The notes: generated from the letters alone by a model not told the origin. 64,000 nucleotides of DNA from Gammaproteobacteria bacterium (GCA_002730035.1 PBYU01000011.1:40877-104876), one strand, 5' to 3'. Counted from the stretch's first letter, positions 1 through 9,335 are shown. Translations and numbers: made by a program.

Positions 1-258
1 GGAGAGAGTGGTATTAGGGTAAATACAGTGCATCCGAATGCGGTGTATGACACGGCACTATGGACCGATGAAGTACTTGCCCGGCGTGCTGCGCACTACG
101 GGTTGAGTGTTGATGAATACAAAACGGCCAACGTGCTGCAGCAGGAAGTTTCTTCTGCCGATGTCGCGACGGCCATTGCGTTGCTGGCTGGAACTTCATT
201 CTCCAAGACCACCGGAGCACAGCTTCCCGTAGATTCTGGTAATGAGCGAGTCATTTAG
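1..258 (+). CDS. C-terminal end of bifunctional aldolase/short-chain dehydrogenase (partial)
   Basis: The reading frame is open from base 1 and ends with TAG at 256-258, so only about the last 85 residues are present. They read as the end of a Rossmann short-chain dehydrogenase: GIRVNTVHP after strand 6, then a segment ending TTGAQLPVDSGNERVI. The NERVI tail and the AHYGLS stretch match my memory of the RhaD-type bifunctional class II aldolase/SDR proteins, in which an N-terminal sugar-phosphate aldolase is fused to an aldehyde or alcohol dehydrogenase. The aldolase half would lie outside the window, so the fusion is inferred from the tail. The next gene, mtnA, starts at the base after the stop, so the two are almost surely co-transcribed. 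Confidence 0.7.
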   Translation, partial: GESGIRVNTVHPNAVYDTALWTDEVLARRAAHYGLSVDEYKTANVLQQEVSSADVATAIALLAGTSFSKTTGAQLPVDSGNERVI

Positions 259-1338
259 TTGATTATTGACGGCAAACATTTACAGAGTATCTGGTATGAA
301 CGGTCAATCGATACGGTCTGCATCATCGATCAAACCCGGCTTCCTCACGAATTCGAAATCATCAGCCTGGACAGTCTTGAGGATGCCTGTGATGCGATTA
401 CCACTATGCAGGTACGCGGTGCTCCACTAATCGGAGTAACGGCTGCTTACGGTGTCTATCTCGCGCTGCGGGAAGATCCTCAGCTAATCGACAGTGCCAT
501 AAGAAGCTTGTTGGCGACACGCCCGACCGCGGTCAACCTGCAATGGGCACTACAACGGGCGGAAAAAGCGGTGCTTGGCTTACCGGCTGAGCAGCGCGCG
601 GCGATGGCACTGCAAATGGCTCAGCTCATCGAGAAAGAAGACATCGCGGTCTGTGAAGCCATCGGTGAGCACGGTGTCGGGATATTGCAGGAGATATGGG
701 AAGACAAGCGAGGGTGTCAAGACAGCTTGAATGTACTTACCCATTGCAATGCCGGGGCGCTGGCCACAGTCGATTGGGGCACGGCGCTGTCGGTGGTATA
801 CAAAAGCGTTGCCGCAGGAGTGCCAGTACATGTCTGGGTAGATGAGACCAGGCCGCGTAACCAGGGTGCTGCCCTAACTTGTTGGGAGCTGGGCCAGCAG
901 GGAATTCCCCATACTCTGGTAGTCGACAATGCCGGAGGGCACTTGATGCAGCAGGGTGATGTGGACCTGTGTCTGGTGGGGAGTGACCGTACCACCCTGG
1001 ATGGCGATGTCTGTAACAAGGTCGGCACCTATCTCAAGGCGCTGGCTGCCAGCGATAACGGAGTCCCTTTCTATGTCGCAGTTCCCGTCTCCAGCATCGA
1101 TTTTTCTGCAAGCCAAGAGGCTATTCCAATCGAAGAACGCAGCGCTTCTGAGGTTAGTCATGTCAGTGGACTGGACGAGAACAGGCAGCTAAAGCAGGTG
1201 AGGGTGGCTCCAGAGAACGTGGCAGTCAGCAATTTCGGATTCGATATAACGCCGGCACGCTTAGTAACCGGGATAATCACCGAGCTGGGCGTGTTCGATG
1301 CGAACCGGGAATCGCTTGGTAGTATGACTGCCCAATAA
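259..1338 (+). CDS. mtnA: S-methyl-5-thioribose-1-phosphate isomerase
   Basis: MtnA isomerises aldose-1-phosphates such as methylthioribose-1-phosphate to the ketose in methionine salvage; it also acts in 5-deoxyribose disposal. The protein is 359 aa, normal for the family. Visible landmarks are RGAPLIG at residues 53-59, the catalytic-type cysteine in LTHCNAGALA (Cys163) and the catalytic-type aspartate in VGSDR (Asp243), followed by NKVGTY. The start is TTG, directly abutting the TAG of the upstream gene; no in-frame ATG preserves the N-terminal family region. The partner upstream is an aldolase/SDR rather than other mtn genes, and no mtnK, mtnP or mtnB is in the window, so the substrate may be a 5-deoxypentose rather than methylthioribose. 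Confidence 0.92.
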   Translation: MIIDGKHLQSIWYERSIDTVCIIDQTRLPHEFEIISLDSLEDACDAITTMQVRGAPLIGVTAAYGVYLALREDPQLIDSAIRSLLATRPTAVNLQWALQRAEKAVLGLPAEQRAAMALQMAQLIEKEDIAVCEAIGEHGVGILQEIWEDKRGCQDSLNVLTHCNAGALATVDWGTALSVVYKSVAAGVPVHVWVDETRPRNQGAALTCWELGQQGIPHTLVVDNAGGHLMQQGDVDLCLVGSDRTTLDGDVCNKVGTYLKALAASDNGVPFYVAVPVSSIDFSASQEAIPIEERSASEVSHVSGLDENRQLKQVRVAPENVAVSNFGFDITPARLVTGIITELGVFDANRESLGSMTAQ

Positions 1339-1349
1339 GCGTATTCCCC

Positions 1350-1697
1350 CTACCCCATAGTCAGTTCCATCTGCCTGCCACCAAGAATATGCAGGTGGAT
1401 GTGAAAAATAGTGCGGCGACTGTCCGGGCCGGTATTGATCACATAGCGAAATCCGCTTTCCGCCAGGCCCAGCTGTGCGGCTATTTCATTTGCTTTTAGC
1501 AGTAAATTACCCAGCAATACCGCGTCTTCTTCCGTGGCGGCCAGCATGTCGACAACATGTTTCTTGGGAACTACCAGGACATGAACGGGGGCAAGCGGGT
1601 TTATATCATGAAAAGCGCAGACCTCATCGTCTTCATAGACCTTGTTAGAAGGGAGTTCCCCTGCGATAATTTTGCAGAACAGGCAATCGTCAGCCAT
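1350..1697 (-). CDS. hinT: HIT family purine nucleoside phosphoramidase
   Basis: A 115-aa histidine-triad protein. HinT hydrolyses adenosine phosphoramidates and aminoacyl-adenylates. The FCKIIAGE N-terminus, the HVLVVPKKH strand and the signature HIHLH followed by ILGG at residues 99-106 are all present; the middle histidine is the nucleophile. The length matches E. coli HinT. A GGAG sequence lies 7 nt before the ATG. It is transcribed convergently with mtnA (11 nt apart) and divergently from the cyclotransferase gene. Confidence 0.95.
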   Translation of the reverse strand: MADDCLFCKIIAGELPSNKVYEDDEVCAFHDINPLAPVHVLVVPKKHVVDMLAATEEDAVLLGNLLLKANEIAAQLGLAESGFRYVINTGPDSRRTIFHIHLHILGGRQMELTMG

Positions 1698-1742
1698 AGG
1701 TCACTCCACTATTGTGCTAAAGGCAATCATTCTATAACAGCT

Positions 1743-2525
1743 ATGAAAAGATTGGATATGAATCAGCGAGGCTCATGCCTGCTTGTGTGTCTGTCGCTCG
1801 CAGCGGCCCCTGTGTTCGCCCAGGAGGCGGTGCAGGAATACTCCTATACGGTTCTGAATACTTACCCACACAACATCGAATCCTTTACCCAGGGATTAGT
1901 CTATCAAGGGGGTTATCTGTGGGAGGGGACCGGCAAGAACGGCCTCTCTACGCTGAGCAAGATAAACCTTGAGGATGGTCAGGTGCTAATGGAAAAGCGC
2001 CTGAATCGGCGCTATTTTGGTGAAGGCATCGAGATCGTGGGTGACAAGATTTACCAGCTGACCTGGCAATCCAATATGGTGTTTGTGTATGAAAAGGAAA
2101 GTTTCGACACGGCGGGGTCACACTACAATCCTACCGAAGGTTGGGGACTGGCCTACGATGGGTCAGAACTCATCCTGAGTAATGGCACTTCGGTTTTACA
2201 GTTTCTCGAACCCGAGACTTTTACACCCACGCGAAAAATCAACGTAAGCTACAACGGCAATCCATTGCCCAATTTGAATGAGCTCGAGTTTATCGAGGGG
2301 GAAATCTGGGCCAATGTCTGGCAAACCAACTTCATTGTGCGAATTGATCCGAAAAGTGGCGAAGTGACATCAGTCATCGATTTCACCGGGCTTTCCGACC
2401 TGACCGAATTGGGCAGCAATGAAGCAGTGCTGAATGGGGTTGCCTGGGATGCGGAACAGCAGCGGCTGTTTGTCACTGGTAAACACTGGGCCAATCTGTT
2501 TGAAGTCGAGTTGGTAGCGCGCTAG
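1743..2525 (+). CDS. Secreted glutaminyl-peptide cyclotransferase (beta-propeller type)
   Basis: This enzyme would convert N-terminal glutamine of peptides to pyroglutamate; the plant/bacterial family is a five-bladed propeller. The 260-aa product has a cleavable signal peptide (hydrophobic LLVCLSLAAAPVFA before a likely cut near AQEA). Family phrases are visible: YPHNIESFTQGL, YLWEGTG, YFGEGIE, LTWQSNMVFVY, NELEFIEGEIWANVW and NGVAWD. The frame is open from 1557, inside hinT on the other strand. I chose ATG 1743 because the signal peptide begins there; ATG 1758 (MNQRG) is equally possible. It is followed 14 nt later by a yjbQ-type gene. Confidence 0.85.
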   Translation: MKRLDMNQRGSCLLVCLSLAAAPVFAQEAVQEYSYTVLNTYPHNIESFTQGLVYQGGYLWEGTGKNGLSTLSKINLEDGQVLMEKRLNRRYFGEGIEIVGDKIYQLTWQSNMVFVYEKESFDTAGSHYNPTEGWGLAYDGSELILSNGTSVLQFLEPETFTPTRKINVSYNGNPLPNLNELEFIEGEIWANVWQTNFIVRIDPKSGEVTSVIDFTGLSDLTELGSNEAVLNGVAWDAEQQRLFVTGKHWANLFEVELVAR

Positions 2526-2539
2526 GCGCCAATCTCTCC

Positions 2540-2977
2540 ATGTGGCTGCAGAAGCAGATTCAACTCACCCCACGCCAGCGTGGCTTTCATCTGATTACCG
2601 ATGAGGTGCTGCAGCAACTCCCGGAAATAGCCTCTATCAAAGTCGGTCTGGTGCACCTGATGCTGCAACACACGTCGGCTTCCCTGAGTATTAATGAGAA
2701 TGCTGACAGCTCGGTACTTCGCGACATGGAATCCCATTTCGATCAACTGGCTCCTGAAAATGCTGCTTACTATGAACATACCTACGAAGGCGCTGACGAT
2801 ATGCCTGCTCACCTGAAGTCAGCCCTGCTGGGCTGTCAGCTCAGCGTTCCGATCAGGGATGGTCGGCTGCTACTCGGCACCTGGCAAGGTCTGTACCTGG
2901 GTGAGCACCGCGACAGCGGAGGTGGGCGCAATCTGCTTGTCACTGTTCAGGGGGCTGGTGAAGATGATTTGGGGTAA
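2540..2977 (+). CDS. YjbQ/UPF0047 family protein
   Basis: A 145-aa protein of the YjbQ family (secondary thiamine-phosphate synthase enzyme). Landmarks are the QHTSASLSINENAD stretch, the HTYEGADDMPAHLKSALLG segment and the GTWQGLYLGEHRD segment with conserved His, Glu and Asp. The length is typical. In E. coli YjbQ has weak thiamin-phosphate synthase activity, but its true role is unsettled. Its 3' end overlaps the start of the next gene by 14 nt, suggesting translational coupling. Confidence 0.9.
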   Translation: MWLQKQIQLTPRQRGFHLITDEVLQQLPEIASIKVGLVHLMLQHTSASLSINENADSSVLRDMESHFDQLAPENAAYYEHTYEGADDMPAHLKSALLGCQLSVPIRDGRLLLGTWQGLYLGEHRDSGGGRNLLVTVQGAGEDDLG

Positions 2978-4034
2978 TCTGACTCAACGGGCAAATCTCA
3001 TCAAGCTGGGGGTGCTGGTATTGTTCTCTGCGTTGCTGCTTTCCTGTGAGACTGTCGGTTACTACACCCAGGCTGCACGTGGGCAACTCGCTATCGTCTT
3101 TGGCAGGGAAGACATCCAGCGGCTTTTATCGGAACAAACACTACCAACCGATCTTAAAGACAAATTCAATGAGGTGTTGCTGATTCGTGAATACGCTGTA
3201 TCGGAACTCAAGCTGCCGGAGGGCGAAAACTACGCAAGCTATGTCGATGTCGATCGGGAACACGTGGTATGGAATGTATTCGCCGCACCGGAGTTTTCAA
3301 CCGATCCTGTAAATTGGTGTTATCCGATTGCCGGCTGCGTTTCCTATCGTGGTTACTTTAGCGAATCCGGAGCAGAACGGTATGCGGCGGAATTGGCGGC
3401 CGATGGATTCGATGTGTACACCGGTGGCATAGATGCCTACTCTACTCTTGGGTGGTTCGATGATTCGCTGTTAAGCACTGTCTTGACCCGGGCAAATTAT
3501 CAGCTGGCAGGATTGATCTTTCATGAATTGGCTCATCAAGTAGTCTACGTGCCAGGTGACACTACTTTTAACGAAAGCTTCGCCACCGCCATCGAAAGAG
3601 AAGGCTTGAAACGGTGGTTGCTGCACAGAAACCAGGCGGAAACCATTGCCCTGGCACAAACAGACGTCGATCGGCAGCGCCAGTTTGTCGATCTGGTGGC
3701 CGGACACCGTAAGCAGCTCGATACGCTCTATGAGTCTGACTCCGATGCAAGGGACATGCGCGTCGCAAAAGCTCGCATGCAACAACAACTACGGGATGAC
3801 TATGAACAGCTCAAGCAGAGCTGGGATGGATATGCTGGTTATGACAGCTGGTTCTCTAGCTCGCTGAACAATGCGCAGCTGTCAACGGTAAGTTCCTACA
3901 ATGACCTGGTGCCGTTTTTTGATGACTTGTTGAGACAGTCAGGCGGCGACTTGGAGCAGTTTTTTGATGAGGTCGACAAGCTGGCCCGGCTTAGTGAGGA
4001 GGAACGGGAGACGCGTCTGCAGGATTGGCTCTAG
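2964..4034 (+). CDS. Predicted zinc aminopeptidase lipoprotein (COG4324 family)
   Basis: A 356-aa lipoprotein: the N-terminus is a short positive region, a hydrophobic stretch and the lipobox LLSC with Cys28. A zinc-protease motif HELAH is at residues 187-191, with NESFA about 12 residues later supplying the probable third ligand. This arrangement and the overall composition match the predicted aminopeptidases of COG4324 (Pfam Aminopep). It probably acts on peptides at the membrane surface. The frame is open from 2859, but ATG 2964 has a GGTGAAG ribosome site and gives the lipoprotein signal. It overlaps the yjbQ gene by 14 nt and the convergent TPR gene by 4 nt. Confidence 0.85.
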   Translation: MIWGNLTQRANLIKLGVLVLFSALLLSCETVGYYTQAARGQLAIVFGREDIQRLLSEQTLPTDLKDKFNEVLLIREYAVSELKLPEGENYASYVDVDREHVVWNVFAAPEFSTDPVNWCYPIAGCVSYRGYFSESGAERYAAELAADGFDVYTGGIDAYSTLGWFDDSLLSTVLTRANYQLAGLIFHELAHQVVYVPGDTTFNESFATAIEREGLKRWLLHRNQAETIALAQTDVDRQRQFVDLVAGHRKQLDTLYESDSDARDMRVAKARMQQQLRDDYEQLKQSWDGYAGYDSWFSSSLNNAQLSTVSSYNDLVPFFDDLLRQSGGDLEQFFDEVDKLARLSEEERETRLQDWL

Positions 4035-4750
4035 CGCTGCAGGCGACGGCGTGTACTGTCCACCAACTTGGCATAGAATTCAGATTCGGGATCCTTTGCG
4101 ACGGCAGATTCATAGGCCAGCAGCGCCTCATCCAGCCGACCCTCCTGCTCGAGAATTCTACCCAGGTTCCGATCGAAGAAGGCATTGCCTGGCATCACGT
4201 CAATTCCCGCACTGTATATCTGCAATGCCTTGTCTGCTTCGCCGGCGTTGTTATAGGTGTTCGCCATGATGTGAACCTGGGAATCATTCAGCGGATCCAG
4301 TTCGATAGCGCGTAGATCGTAATCGATGGAAACAGCAAAGTTGCCTGATTGTCTTTCCAGTGACCCTAGCGTGGACACGGCGGCGATCAAACTCGCCGTG
4401 ACATCAGTGTGTAATGCGATGAAGCGAGCCAATAAGGGTTTCGCATCGTCGTTGCGCTCGAGGAAATAATAGGTGTTGGCCAGGTTACGAATAGCCTCGA
4501 CATAGTTGGGATCGGCGCTAATCGCCTTACGGTACTCTTCGATAGCCTCTTCATAGCGTTGCAAATTGCTATAGGTATTGCCACGACGAAACATCTTCTG
4601 CGCCAGGTCTCTGTCGATAGTCGGGCCAACCCGTTCGATGTCCAGCCCGCCATAGCGATCCAGCACATTGCCGGCGGCGCTATTATCCTGGGTGTAGGCA
4701 TTGACGCTCAGTGCAAACACGGCTGCGACACTCACGTAGGACAGCTTCAT
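4031..4750 (-). CDS. Exported tetratricopeptide-repeat protein
   Basis: A 239-aa protein with a signal peptide (MKLSYVSVAAVFALSVNA) and a series of TPR units. The clearest is NTYSNLQRYEEAIEEYRKAI with the W/L-G-Y-A-like spacing, and further units include ANTYNNAGEADKALQIYSAG and RLDEALLAYESAV. TPR proteins act as protein-binding scaffolds, here probably in the periplasm. No enzyme domain is visible. It lies 103 nt downstream of the selD fusion on the same strand and may be read from the same transcript. Confidence 0.8.
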   Translation of the reverse strand: MKLSYVSVAAVFALSVNAYTQDNSAAGNVLDRYGGLDIERVGPTIDRDLAQKMFRRGNTYSNLQRYEEAIEEYRKAISADPNYVEAIRNLANTYYFLERNDDAKPLLARFIALHTDVTASLIAAVSTLGSLERQSGNFAVSIDYDLRAIELDPLNDSQVHIMANTYNNAGEADKALQIYSAGIDVMPGNAFFDRNLGRILEQEGRLDEALLAYESAVAKDPESEFYAKLVDSTRRRLQR

Positions 4751-4853
4751 GGGGACTCCTGGAACATGGCTGCGAACTATACCTTAGCGGGCTGGTGAGC
4801 TCCAGCCTCGCTGTTTTACTCAGGATAATTCTTTTTAAAATCAAGTAGATAGA

Positions 4854-7121
4854 TTAGCGAAGCACAATGGTGGGTTGCTCGGCACCCGAGCCGGCAATTC
4901 TGCCTATGGCCGTTGCGTGGGTGTACCCGCACTGTCGCAGCTCCTGCAAACAGCTCTCAGCGGCAGTTTCGGGAATGCTGGCCAACAGACCTCCCGCGGT
5001 TTGCGGATCGAACAGCAATTCGAAATGGGGATTGCTTGCAAATTCCGTTTTCCCGTCGATGAATTCCTCAACCAGTTTGTTGTCCTGGTGCAGTGAGCTG
5101 AAGATTTCCTGTCCCAGGCAATTAATTGCACCGGCTAGCGCTGGAATATCTTCGAGGCTGATCTGGGCTTCGACATTGTCTGCGCTCAGCATTTCGAGAA
5201 GGTGCCCAGCCAGGCCAAATCCAGTGACGTCGGTACAGGCGGTTGCACCATGTTTAACCAGACAGGCCGCAGCGTCTTTACTGGATTGGGTCATCTGCGT
5301 CAGTGCTGCATCCATATCCCGGTGCGATGCCTTGTAGCGCATGTCAGCTGCCAACAGTGTTCCGCTACCGAGTGGTTTGGTCAGTATCAGGATGTCTCCT
5401 TGTTGCATGCCGCTCTTGCCGAGTAGCTTGTCCTCATCGGCGAAGCCGTTGACGCAGAGCCCGAAATGCAATTCGCTGCTCTCGGCCGAGTGACCGCCGA
5501 TTAATGTGCAGCCATTTTCCTGCAGAGCCTCACTGCAGGCGAGCATAAGTTCTTTGAGTTGCGAGTGGGTGTACTGCTTCGAAGCAAAGGGCAGGCCAAC
5601 CACGGCCAGCGCAGAATGCGGCACCGATCCCATCGCGTAGATATCACTCAGGCAGTGATTAGTAGCGATTTTTGCAAACAGCCAGGGATCATTAACAAAT
5701 GCCTTTAATTGATCGATGCTCTGTAACAATACCCGGCCGTCTTCCAGAGCGATCATCGACGCATCCTCTACAGCTGAGTGACTGGATAGGATGTCATCGT
5801 TGTCTATGACGGGTAATTGTTGCAGTACCTCCTGCAATACGTCTCCTGCCACTTTGGCGCCACAGCCTGCACAGCGCATGGCGTGGGCTTTCAGCCTTTG
5901 CTCGGTTGCCTTGTCCACCAGCCCGGCCGTCAGTTCCATTGGTATTTTCATGGCGGGCAACTCGATAAACTTACGCAGAAAATTTCTATCGATACGATGC
6001 TTCAGGCGCCACACCCAGCCACCCTGATAGAATAAGGAATTGCGCGAAGCAATCGCCTTGTTGTTGCCCATACTCATCAGCGCCAGTGCATATCGCTGTG
6101 GCCGGTAGGTCTTCAGGCGACGTCCCGTGGCAAAGCGCAGCAGGTTTTCCGCTAGCGGTTTGCCTTGTCTGACTGCATACACTCCGGTTTTGGGTCTGGG
6201 CTCGCCCTTTATGGTCGCTGCGTCACCGGCGGCGAACACGAAGTCATGGGAGGTCGACTGGAGGTGACCATTAACCTCAATGAAACCGTCCGAGCTGGCA
6301 TTTAAACCGCACTCAAATGGCCATTGTGGGACACTTGCCCTGGTTGCATAGATTATAGAATCTGCCGTGATAGTGTTGCCATTTTCACACAGAATTTCTC
6401 CAGAATTAAACTTTGTGACCTTGCTTTGCAGTAATACTTCAATGTCTCGACGTTGTAATTCTGCGCTCACAAAATTGCGGACGGACTGGTTATGCAGCTT
6501 TAACAGTTTCTCATCGGCACTGACAATCTTAATATTTAGATTCGATGCTTCGGTTAGCTTGGTTCCAAGTTCTTTGAAAATTCTGACTTGTACAGAAAAA
6601 GCCAGTTCTACGCTGGCCGGGCCGCCACCAACGATAGCCAGGGTGTATTCGCGTTTCAAATCTCGAATTGTGGATACGGCGGCTTCGAATATCAATTGCC
6701 AGCGCCGCAGGAACCGGTCGATCGGTTTAACGCCGATGGCATGCTCGACTGCGCCAGGAATCAGGTGGGCGTCCGGTTTAGAGCCAATGTTGAGTGACAA
6801 TACATCAAACTCCATTGCCGGCCGCGATTGTAAAACAATTCGCTTATTGACCAGGTCGATACTGGAGACTTCATCCTGAATGAGGCGCGCTCCAGCAAAC
6901 TGTGCCAGGGGTCTTAGATCGATATGAATATCATCAAATTCATAGATGCCGGAAATCAGGCCAGGTAGTGACCCTGAGTAGGGGGTGTTGATATCCCGAC
7001 TGATCAGAGTGACAGCCAGTCCCGGCACAGGTCTCATGCCCAGCCGTTTCATAACTGCCAGATGGCTATGGCCACCACCGACCAGTACCAGGTGTTTCAC
7101 TATTGGGGTACTGGCCTTCAT
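4854..7121 (-). CDS. selD: NADH dehydrogenase-like FAD domain fused to selenide, water dikinase
   Basis: A 755-aa two-domain protein. Residues 1-400 are a pyridine-nucleotide disulfide-type flavoprotein: FAD-binding VLVGGGHSHL near 12-21, NAD-binding AIVGGGPASVE near 162-172 and the C-terminal FAD motif VFAAGDAA near 295-302. Residues 415-755 are SelD, which makes selenophosphate from selenide and ATP. The catalytic region CAGCGAK (417-423) keeps the cysteine equivalent to E. coli Cys17 (Cys420), while Cys19 is replaced by Ala. GGHSAESSE and TGFGLAGHLLEM are also SelD signatures. Such fusions are known in cyanobacteria and marine proteobacteria; the redox domain may reduce selenium for the kinase. 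No selA, selB or mnmH is in the window, so the use of the selenophosphate is unknown. Confidence 0.93.
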   Translation of the reverse strand: MKASTPIVKHLVLVGGGHSHLAVMKRLGMRPVPGLAVTLISRDINTPYSGSLPGLISGIYEFDDIHIDLRPLAQFAGARLIQDEVSSIDLVNKRIVLQSRPAMEFDVLSLNIGSKPDAHLIPGAVEHAIGVKPIDRFLRRWQLIFEAAVSTIRDLKREYTLAIVGGGPASVELAFSVQVRIFKELGTKLTEASNLNIKIVSADEKLLKLHNQSVRNFVSAELQRRDIEVLLQSKVTKFNSGEILCENGNTITADSIIYATRASVPQWPFECGLNASSDGFIEVNGHLQSTSHDFVFAAGDAATIKGEPRPKTGVYAVRQGKPLAENLLRFATGRRLKTYRPQRYALALMSMGNNKAIASRNSLFYQGGWVWRLKHRIDRNFLRKFIELPAMKIPMELTAGLVDKATEQRLKAHAMRCAGCGAKVAGDVLQEVLQQLPVIDNDDILSSHSAVEDASMIALEDGRVLLQSIDQLKAFVNDPWLFAKIATNHCLSDIYAMGSVPHSALAVVGLPFASKQYTHSQLKELMLACSEALQENGCTLIGGHSAESSELHFGLCVNGFADEDKLLGKSGMQQGDILILTKPLGSGTLLAADMRYKASHRDMDAALTQMTQSSKDAAACLVKHGATACTDVTGFGLAGHLLEMLSADNVEAQISLEDIPALAGAINCLGQEIFSSLHQDNKLVEEFIDGKTEFASNPHFELLFDPQTAGGLLASIPETAAESCLQELRQCGYTHATAIGRIAGSGAEQPTIVLR

Positions 7122-7289
7122 AAGCTCACATTGCTTCGCGCTAGGGTTGGCTGGCTGATGCGTACAAAGGGGGTGATTTTAATCCTTTTTGAGGCAGGTA
7201 CAACCAGCTATGCCGCGATGATTGATATCGCTTAAGTTAGGGACGTGCTGGTGAGTTGGCTGATTGGCGGTATTGGCTGGAGTGACTAC

Positions 7290-9335
7290 TTAGAACTTGT
7301 AGCGCATTAACAGGCGAATCGTGCGTGGATTCGAGGGATGAAAATGAATGTCTTCCACCCCTGCCAGTTCACCGGCCAGTCGTGACTCGAACCAGTAGGC
7401 AATGTCATCGTCTCGCTTGTCGAGAAGGTTCAGTACGTCCAGCCCCAACTCCCAGCTTTGCTGTGCGTAGGAGACACCGAAGTGCAGCAGAGTCGAGCCG
7501 TCCTTCTTAATAGATTCATCTTCTGAAAGAGCCGCATCACTGAAGTGACGCATTCGCAGACTGGAAGTCCAGCCGTTGTCGAGGCCCACATAGGTTAGAC
7601 CCGCACCAATAACCCTGTCGTGCGCATCTGGGATTGAGTTCATGCCTGAGGGCAGGCCGCGAAAATGGCCGTCTGAATAGGCCGCACTCAGATCGAACAC
7701 CAGGCGGGGGCTGATTTCCCAGAAGGAATTGAGTTCCACACCATCGCGTCGTGTCGGATCACTAGGCTCTGTTGTCCCGGCATCACCGACAAATACCAGT
7801 TCAGAATCGGTGCGTAATTCGAAAGCTGCCATGGAAATATTGAATCCTTGTAAATTATCGTAGCGAAAACCCACTTCACTACCCTTGCCCTCCACCAGTA
7901 CATCCAGAGAGTCAGTGACATCTCCAGTCGCCGGGTCGATGGTATTAACCGCTGCCCGCACGTCATTGGAATGGAAGCCATGACCATAGTTGGCATAGAA
8001 CTCCAGGTTTTCATTGAACCGATAAGCCAGTCCGATCTTGGGTTGCCACAGAGAATCACTATCACTACCGGAGTTGGCAGTTCGTAAGGCATCGACTTCG
8101 AAATCATAGTAGTCCATGCGAACACCCACCGTTGCCCTGAGCCTTTGGGTTACAGCGAACTGCAACTCGCCAAACAGTCCGATGCTGAGTTCTTCGGCTT
8201 GATCTTCCCTGAGACTGCCAATGCGGCGTCGGCCCACGGTGGTGAACAGATTCAGTTCATTCACATCGTCATAACGAACGTCGGACCCTATGGCGCGCGT
8301 TACCGGTATTCCGAAGATTTCTGTGTCTGTTTCATTGCGTAGCGAGCCACCAAACAGGCGACGCTGATCCTCCTGCTCGAATTCATCCCCGTTTACGGGG
8401 TCGTTCAACTCATAGGTGGGATTGTTAATCAGACTCATGTAATAAGAGCTGGCGTACAGGTTAAGATCCCAATTTTCCAACTCGAAGTTTCCTGACAAAG
8501 AGTAGCGGTGGGAATTACCGCCGAGGTCTGGATCTATGAAGCCGAAGCGATCGATCAGGCCACTGCTTACCGCTCGTTCGGGCACCTGGTTGGTTGAGAT
8601 CCATTTCGAATCGTAGGCGCTAAAGGTAATGCGACTGGGAATGTTAGCTATGTCACCGGTGTATTTGAGCAGACCATTGTACTTGCGAACGTCCTGTTCG
8701 AGGTCGAAATGACCGTCGGTCTGCTGATGTTCCAGCGCATATAACAGAGTACCGTCGCCGAGGGCTATTGAATTGGCTGTTACCAGGCGAATTTCGTCTT
8801 CCGAGCCGAAAGTAATTTCGGTGAAATTCTCTTCCAGTGCATCGTAGGTCTTCATGGAACTGGAACCCGCCAGGGAAAAATCTCCCGTATCGGCGAAGTA
8901 GGGTCCCTTCTGGAAATCCACCCGCTCGACGATTTCGGGAATGATGAAATTCAAATCCATATAACCCTGAGCATGACCATGGGAGCGCCAATTCACCGGC
9001 ATGCCATCGAAGAAAGTTGAAAAATCTGAGCCGTGATCCAGGTTGAATCCACGCAGGAAGTACTGGTTGGCCTTACCCGGGCCGCTGTGTTGGGTGGCGA
9101 TCATGCCGGGGACTACCTCAACCAGTTCCGCCACGCGTGCAATAGGCCGGGTGGAGAAATCGTTGTATCCGACCACTCCCTGGGAGGCTGAATCCGCAGT
9201 CCCCAGCTGTTGCAGGGAGCGTCCCCAGATGACGACTTCCTCAATCGCTGTTTCCTGTTGGGCGGAAATTGCCTGGCTCCACGCCAGTATAGTGGTGGAG
9301 ATAAGCGCGTAAAGGGCGTGACGCCGGTAATGCAT
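7290..9335 (-). CDS. TonB-dependent outer-membrane receptor
   Basis: A 681-aa receptor with signal peptide (to AISAQ), a short TonB-box-like EEVVIWG, and a plug domain with the features ELVEVVPGMIATQHSG, NQYFLRGFNLDHG and VERVDFQKGPYFA. The long beta-barrel ends in the aromatic terminus MRYKF, as expected for BAM-dependent insertion. Ligands of this family include siderophores, vitamins and glycans; nothing here identifies the substrate. The gene is separated by 119 nt from an MFS gene on the same strand, so the two may form one uptake unit. Confidence 0.9.
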   Translation of the reverse strand: MHYRRHALYALISTTILAWSQAISAQQETAIEEVVIWGRSLQQLGTADSASQGVVGYNDFSTRPIARVAELVEVVPGMIATQHSGPGKANQYFLRGFNLDHGSDFSTFFDGMPVNWRSHGHAQGYMDLNFIIPEIVERVDFQKGPYFADTGDFSLAGSSSMKTYDALEENFTEITFGSEDEIRLVTANSIALGDGTLLYALEHQQTDGHFDLEQDVRKYNGLLKYTGDIANIPSRITFSAYDSKWISTNQVPERAVSSGLIDRFGFIDPDLGGNSHRYSLSGNFELENWDLNLYASSYYMSLINNPTYELNDPVNGDEFEQEDQRRLFGGSLRNETDTEIFGIPVTRAIGSDVRYDDVNELNLFTTVGRRRIGSLREDQAEELSIGLFGELQFAVTQRLRATVGVRMDYYDFEVDALRTANSGSDSDSLWQPKIGLAYRFNENLEFYANYGHGFHSNDVRAAVNTIDPATGDVTDSLDVLVEGKGSEVGFRYDNLQGFNISMAAFELRTDSELVFVGDAGTTEPSDPTRRDGVELNSFWEISPRLVFDLSAAYSDGHFRGLPSGMNSIPDAHDRVIGAGLTYVGLDNGWTSSLRMRHFSDAALSEDESIKKDGSTLLHFGVSYAQQSWELGLDVLNLLDKRDDDIAYWFESRLAGELAGVEDIHFHPSNPRTIRLLMRYKF

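Noticed and set aside
1557..1742. N-terminal extension of the glutaminyl cyclotransferase frame
   Set aside because: It overlaps hinT on the other strand, has no homology, and a signal peptide starts at 1743 or 1758.
4867..5337. Long antisense frame within selD
   Set aside because: It is a shadow of the selD codons on the other strand, without a ribosome site or homology.
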